In this document: positions 1 through 7,574 of the stretch, piece after piece
Position numbering within the stretch: position 1 is the stretch's first letter
Layout: every line of letters begins with the position of its first letter
DNA from: CAZHTS01 sp964535315
Lineage (GTDB): Bacteria; Chloroflexota; Anaerolineae; Anaerolineales; Anaerolineaceae
NCBI GenBank assembly: GCA_964535315.1
Contig: CAZHTS010000139.1
Location: 1-7,574 of the forward strand
Direction: 5' to 3'
DNA length: 7,574 nucleotides
The notes under the pieces: generated by a model
The model's database searches: none
The model's input: the letters and a program-made list of their open reading frames with translations, nothing else
What the model was told of the DNA's origin: nothing
Position numbers and translations under genes: made by a program

Positions 1-767
<767 letters not shown>

Positions 768-3700
768 GCCTTGCCTGCCGGAAAATGATGCGGGCCAGGA
801 TGGCAGTCCATCCTGGCCCGGATTTTCGTGATCTGTGCGATTTTGACGCCGGTCTGCGTTTATTGCACGCCGACCTGCAGGGTGTAGTCGCAGGCTTCGC
901 CGGTGTTGACGGCGACGATGACGTAATCCTGGGTGGCGGGCAGCTGGCCGCTCCAGCTTGTGGCGTCGCTGGCCGAACGCACCAGCGGCTGGCCGTCGCT
1001 CAGACCGTAGACGGTCAGGAGTACCTTGTTCTGCGGCGAGACGATATTCACGCTCATCGTCTGGCCGGCCATGGCGCGCAGCACGTAGGTGTTGTTGCGA
1101 TGCGCGCCGGCCTTGCCGGCCACAAAGGAACTGACCGCCCCAGCCTTAAATTGGATGCGAGCCGGGATGACCACCTGCAGGGTGTAGACGCTGGCCTCGG
1201 TAGCCACCACCGTAATGCGATAGTCCTGGTTCTGGGTCAGGATGCCGCTCCAGTTGGTGGTGCCGTAAGCAGCGTCGGCCAGGATGCTGCCATCGTTCAC
1301 GCCCACCAGCGAGAAGAATACCCGGTTGTTGGGGGAAGTGGTGGTGACGAACATGGGCACATTGGGGCCGGCGCGCAGCAGGTATTGGACGCTCTGCCCG
1401 GCCTGAATCGTGGCGCTCAGCGCTGCATCGGTGGCGCCGGGTTCAAACTGGATGCGCACCGGGCTGGTCGGCGCAGGCGGGGGCAGGGTGGCGGGCACTG
1501 CCGTGGGAGGCACGGGGGTAGGCGGCACAGGGGTGGGGGGAATCGGGGTGGGCGGCGGCAGCGGTGTGTCGCTGGGGACGGCGCTGGGGGCGATGAGCGC
1601 CTGAGTGGGCGGCGGGGCCGCCGGGGCAGGGGCGCCGCAGGCGCTGGTGGTGAGCAGGATGACAACCATCAGCAAAATGGAGCGGGACGAGCGTTTCATA
1701 TTTTCTCCTTTGCATGAGAGCGGCTTGTGTAAGAGAAAATTATAGCTTAAAGTAAACAGGGGGACGAAACTTTTGCCGCCGCCGGGCGTATATAGGGGGA
1801 ATGTGAATGTGTTCTGATCCCTGATCTGGAGGCGATGGATGAAAAACTGGCTTGTAAAAATTCTGGCGGCCTGCCTGGTAGTGTGCCTGGCGGCCGCTCC
1901 TGGCGTTTCACCGGCGGCGGCCGCTGCACCCGGCCCCGCTGACCCGGCCGAACTGGCTGCTTTTCTGGATGGCGTGCTGAGCAGTTATATGGCCGATCAC
2001 CACATCCCCGGCGCAGTGGTGGCGGTGGTTAAGGATGGCAGCCCGCTGCTGAGCAAAGGTTATGGTTTTGCCGACCTGGAACAACGCACGCCGGTTGATC
2101 CGGCGCGCACGCTCTTTCGCCCCGGTTCGGTTTCCAAGCTGTTCACCTGGACGGCGGTGATGCAGCTGGTGGAGCAGGGGAAACTGGATCTGGACGCCGA
2201 CGTCAATACCTATCTGGATTTCAGCATCCCGGCCACGTTTGCTCAGCCGATCACCCTCAAACACCTGATGACGCATACCCCCGGTTTTGAAGATGTGAGC
2301 AGCGATCTCTTCAAACTGCGCCGCGAAGAGGTGATGTCGCTCGAGGTCTATCTCAAGACGCACGTCCCGACGCGCGTCTTCTTGCCCGGTACGTTGGGGG
2401 CTTATTCCAACTACGGCACTGCATTGGCGGGTTATATCGTCGAGCGGACGGCCGGCATGCCGTTTGCCGAGTACGTGGAACGTAACATTTTCGCCCCGTT
2501 GGGGATGGAGCACAGCACATTCCGGCAGCCTTTGCCCGAAGCGCTGACGGCGGACATGGCTCGCGGCTATAACTACACCAACGGGGCGTACGTGGCCGGG
2601 CAGTATGAGTTTGTCCCGGCGTATCCGGCCGGCTCGTTGAGCGCACCGGCGGACGATATGACGCGCTTCATGATTGCCCACCTGCAAAACGGGCGTTACG
2701 GCGATGCGCGCATCCTCCAGGAGGAAACCGCCCGGCAGATGCACACCCGGCTGTTCAGTCACGACCCGCGCCTGGACGGTATGGCGTACGGTTTTTTTGA
2801 GGACACACTCAACGGTGTGCGCGTCATCTCGCATGGCGGCGATACCATTCTCTTCCACACGGGATTGTTTTTGTTGCCCGAACAGAACGTCGGCCTGTTT
2901 GTCTCCTGCAACGGCACGGGCGGCGGCGATTTGGGAAAGGCGCTGTTGAAGGCGTTTCTCGATCACTATTACCCCGTGCAGCAAGCGGCGGCCTCATTGA
3001 CGCCGCCGGAGGGTTTTGCGGAGCGTATTGCGCCGTACCAGGGGGAATACATACCGGCGCGCAGCAACTTTACCACGCTGGAAAAATTGTTTGCCGTGTT
3101 TACGCCGATCAGCGCCAGCCTGAATGAAGAAGGCTACCTGGTGGTGTCGTTGGCCGGACAGGCGATGCAGTTTGTCGAGGTGGAGCCGGGGCTGCTCCAG
3201 GAGCGTTATAACCCGGACAACCGCATCGTCTATCAAACCGGGGCGGATGGGCAGCGTTATTTGCTGCCGACGATGCCGTTTGCTTTTATCCAGGTGCCCT
3301 GGTATGGCGGGCCGACATTCCATTTGTTCCTGTTGGGGGTGGGGTTGTTATTGTGCGTCGCTTCACCGTTGGGCTGGTTGATCGCCTGGCTGGAAGGGCT
3401 GCGCCAGCGCCGGCCTGTTCCCTGGACGTGGCGCCTGGCGCGCTGGCTGGCGACGTTCTTTTGCCTGGGCTTGCTGCTTTTTGTGGCGATGCTGGGCGGG
3501 GTGATGATGGATCTGCTGCCCGGTTTTGGCATGCCGCGCATTATCTTCGAGAACGTTCCACAGATGGCGTTTCTGGCGGCGCTGACGCCCTTCCTCGGCC
3601 TGGCGAGCCTGGGCATGCTGCTGATGAGCGTGCTGGCCTGGGTGAAACGTTACTGGCGGTTGGGCGGGCGCATCCATTATTCGCTATTGACGCTCTCGGC

Positions 3701-6700
3701 GCTGGCGCTGGTATGGATGATGATTTACTGGAATTTGCTGCTGTAACGGCAGGCGTTTGCTTCTCCTGGATGGCCTGGTAGAAACAGGGATGTGCAGGAT
3801 GAAGCAGGGATAGGGCGCCTCCTCTTGCCTTCAGGTTTTGTGGTATTCTTAACCCGTTTGGCTATTGAGGAGGCGCTTTTATGACTGCTGGCACTTCACT
3901 GGCAGAGTTTACTCTGTCGCAACCTTACCATACCGACCGGCGCAATGCCCGGCGCTGGGTGTTTTCGCATGCGCTGCGCCACTGGCCGTTGATCCTGCTG
4001 CTGGTGGTGGGGGCGGTGGGCAATGCTGCCCTGGCGGCGGTTACGCCGATGATGGTTGGGCAGGCCATGAATCTGCTGCTTGCGCCGCCAATCGATTTCG
4101 CCGCGCTGCTGCACCTGGCGTTGATCGTGGCCGTCTCGCAGGTGGGGCGGGGTGTGCTTCAACTGGGACGTAATTTTGGCGCCGAGTGGATCTCGCAACG
4201 CATCGAGCGCGACATCCGCGACGAACTGTACGCCAGCCTGTTGGGCAAGAGTATGACCTTTCACTCGCTGCAGGCGGTGGGCGATACGATGGCGCGCGCC
4301 ACCAACGACGTGCGCGAGGTCAACTTTCTGTTCAGTCCTGGCCTGAATATGGTCATCGGCTCGTTGATCTTCCTGGTGGTGCCGGTGTTCGTTGCGCCGC
4401 GCTATCATCCGGCGCTGGTGCTGGCGCCGCTGCTGTTTGCTGTGTTTTACTTTCTGGCTTTGACTTATTATCTGCGCCGTTTGCGCCCGATTACGGATGC
4501 GGTGCGCTCGGCGTTTGGCCAGCTCAACGGCCGGCTTTCGGAGGCGCTGGACGGGATCGAGACGGTCAAGGGCGCGGCGCAGGAGGACGCCGAGGTGCGG
4601 CGTTTTGTCGAGAACGCCCGGCGTTATCGCGACGCCGCCGTGCACCAGGGCGATGTCGAGGCGACCTTTCTGCCGATGCTGCTGTTTAGCCTGGCGTTGA
4701 GTGGGGGGCTGGCGCACGCACTGGTGCTTTTCCAGCAGGGGCTGCTCGATCTGGGCCAGGTGGTGGCTTATCTGGGCCTCCTGTTCATGCTGGAGTTTCC
4801 CACCTTTGTGTCGCTGTTTGCCTACTCTCAGATCTCGTTGGGTCTGGCCGGGGCGCGACGCATCCTCGAACTGATCAACCGCCAGACGGATCTGGATCAG
4901 AACCGGACCGGGTACGCCCGGACGATGACCGGGGCGATTGAATTGCGCGGGGTGGATTTCGCCTATGCCAGCGACGGCGAGACGGTGTTGACGGGGATCG
5001 ATTTTTGTGTGCAGTCCGGTCAGACGGTGGCAATCGTCGGCCAGACCGGTTCGGGCAAGACCACACTGGCGCGGCTGGTCAATCGCACCTACGACGTGAG
5101 CGCCGGGCAGGTGCTGGTAGACGGTATGGACGTGCGATCCTGGAACCTGGAGGCGTTACGCCGCAGTATCTCGATCATCGAACAGGATATCTTCCTGTTC
5201 TCGCGCAGCATTGCCGAGAATATCGCCTTTGGCCGGCCGGGGGCCAGCCAGACGGAGATTGAGGCGGCGGCCCGGGCAGCGCAGGCGCACGAATTCATCC
5301 AGTCTTTTCAGGATGGTTATCAGACGGTGATCGGCGAGCGCGGCGTGACACTCTCGGGCGGCCAACGCCAGCGCCTGGCGCTGGCGCGCGCCTTCCTGAC
5401 CGACCCGCGCATTCTCATCCTGGACGATTCAACCAGCGCCATCGACAGCGCCACCGAGGATCAGATCCAGCGCGCCATTTACGCTGCGGCGCGCGGCCGT
5501 ACGACGTTGATCATCACCCACCGTCTGTCGCAGATTCGTTGGGCCGACCAGATTCTGGTGCTGCGCCGCGGCCAACTGGTGGCGGCCGGCGATCATGAAA
5601 CATTGATGCGTACCAGCGAGTTTTACCGGCGCATTTTTGAGGAAAGGGGCTGAACCGATGAGTTTCTTTTCGGGTTTGAACGAAGAACAGTACGACCGCC
5701 AGTATTCCGATCGCGACCTGACCCGGCGGATTGTCGCTTACTTCCGGCCGCAGACCCGGCGGTTGGCGATTGCCGCAACGTTGATGCTGCTGACCTCGTT
5801 GTTGGGCGCGGTGCAGCCGGTGGTTGCCTCGCGCGGCGTCGATCTGCTGCGCAACGAGCCGGGTTCGCCCAGGATGTACTTGATCCCGCTGGCGGTGTTT
5901 TTGATCGGCGGCATCAGCTGGCTGGCCAGTTATGTGCGCCGCCGGGTGGCGACGCGCGCCATTGCCGATGTGGTGCTCGATCTGCGCAGCCAGGCCTTTG
6001 GGGCGGCGGCCCGGCACGATCTCTCGTTTTACGATCAGTTCTCGTCCGGGCGCATCGTGTCGCGCATCACTTCGGACACACAGGATTTTGGCCAGCTGGT
6101 GGTGCTGATCTCGGACGTGGCCGCTCAGTTTGTCGAGTCGTTTGTGCTGGCGGTTATTTTGCTGAACACCGAGTGGCGCCTGGCGTTGTATGTGTTTGCC
6201 ATCATGCCGGTCGTGTTCGGCCTGGCCTTGAGCTACCGCCACCTGGCGCGGCGGGTTACCCGGCGCGGCATGCAGGCAATGGCCAATGTCAACGCCGCCA
6301 TTAAGGAGACGGTCAGCGGTATCGCCATTGCCAAGAATTTTCGCCAGGAGGCCAGCGTCTACGCCGAGTTCGACGACGCCAACCGCCGTTCGTACAGCGT
6401 CAACCTGCGCCGCGGGCTGACGCTGGGGGTTGTTTTCCCGGTGCTCAACACCCTGAGCGGGTTGATGACCGCCTTGCTGGTCTATACCGGCGGGTTGAGC
6501 GTTTCGGCCGGGCTGGTGACTGCCGGGGCGTGGTATCTCTTCCTGCTCAGCCTGGATTACTTTATGTACCCGATGATGAACCTGAGCGCCTTCTGGACGC
6601 AGGTGCAGTCGGGGCTGTCGGCGGCCGAGCGCGTTTTTGCGCTGATTGATGCCACGCCGGTTGTGGTGCAGCGCGAGGCCCGTCCGGCGCCGGTGTTGAA

Positions 6701-7574
6701 GGGGCGCATCCAGTTCGAGAATGTGGGCTTCCGCTACGCTGAGCATGAACCGGTGCTGGTAGATTTCAGCCTGGATATCCGCCCGGGGGAGACGCTGGCG
6801 CTGGTGGGACACACCGGGGCGGGCAAGTCTTCTATTGCCAAACTGATTGCTCGCTTCTATGAATTTCAACAGGGGCGCATCCTGGTGGACGGCCTGGATA
6901 TTCGCACGCTGGAACTGGCTTCCTACCGGCGACAGTTGGGGGTTGTGTCGCAGATGCCGTTTTTGTTTTCGGGTTCGGTGCTTGAGAACATCCGCTACGC
7001 CAACCCGGACGCAAGCCAGGCCGAGATCGAGCGGATTGCCGGGCAGATTGGCGGGGGGGAGTGGTTGGAGACGCTGCCGCAGGGTCTGCAAACTGAGGTG
7101 GGCGAGCGCGGCGGGCGGCTTTCGATGGGCCAGCGCCAGCTGGTTTCGTTGATGCGTGTCCTGGTGCAGCGCCCGGCCATCTTCGTCCTGGATGAGGCCA
7201 CCGCCAGCATCGACCCGTTTACCGAGTGGCAGATCCAGCAGGCGCTCGACCTGATCCTTAAGAATGCCACCAGCATCCTCATTGCCCACCGGCTCTCGAC
7301 GGTGCGCGCCGCCGACCGGATCATTGTCATCGAGCAGGGGCGCATCCTCGAGCAGGGTGATCATCGCGGTTTGCTGGCGCAGGGCGGGCATTACGCCACG
7401 TTGTACAATACTTATTTCCGCCACCAGTCGTTGGATTATCGCCCGGCGGGGCTGGATGAGTTTTTGCAAGAACGCCAGCCGGCAAAGGCGGTGTGAACAG
7501 TAGGGGCGAAGCGCCGCTTCGCCCGGGCGGCCTGTGCGCCATTCTTGCGCGGCAAATGGCGCCCACCCGTCGTG

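Overview
The window is a G+C-rich bacterial chromosome segment, most likely from a Chloroflexota relative. This guess rests on three things: a lipoprotein with a PPTPV-type proline/threonine linker, a style common in Anaerolineae-like genomes; the G+C-rich codon use; and a palindromic repeat of a look seen in such genomes at the right edge. It is an inference, not a proof. I see no mobile genes, CRISPR array, tRNA or rRNA.

Layout, left to right. The 3' two-thirds of a class I CPD photolyase gene (+) enters from the left edge and ends at 767. It converges on a small lipoprotein gene (-, 860-1699), and a perfect 13-bp hairpin at 791-820 sits between them as a probable two-way terminator. The lipoprotein gene shares a 139-bp divergent promoter region with a secreted or membrane-anchored serine hydrolase of the class C beta-lactamase/penicillin-binding type (+, 1839-3746), which carries four membrane helices at its C-terminus. 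After a 134-bp gap come two tightly coupled ABC half-transporter genes (+, 3881-5653 and 5658-7496). The last 78 bases hold the start of a palindromic, noncoding repeat-like element.

How the genes relate. The two ABC genes form a textbook heterodimeric type IV exporter. The first subunit has Asp in place of the catalytic Glu after Walker B, and the second has a non-canonical LSMGQ signature. These two changes fall in the same composite ATP site, so one site should be degenerate and the other, Glu plus LSGGQ, active. The photolyase, lipoprotein and hydrolase have no evident functional link to the exporter.

The most notable regulatory signal is in front of the exporter. A 10-bp perfect inverted repeat (3815-3824 / 3867-3876) has its right arm on the ribosome-binding site, and an extended -10 promoter lies inside the loop. 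Read-through mRNA from the hydrolase gene would hide the ribosome-binding site, whereas mRNA from the local promoter would lack the left arm and leave it free. Nothing in the window demands a wholly new multi-gene system; the leader architecture and the hydrolase/lipoprotein proteins are the parts most worth following up.
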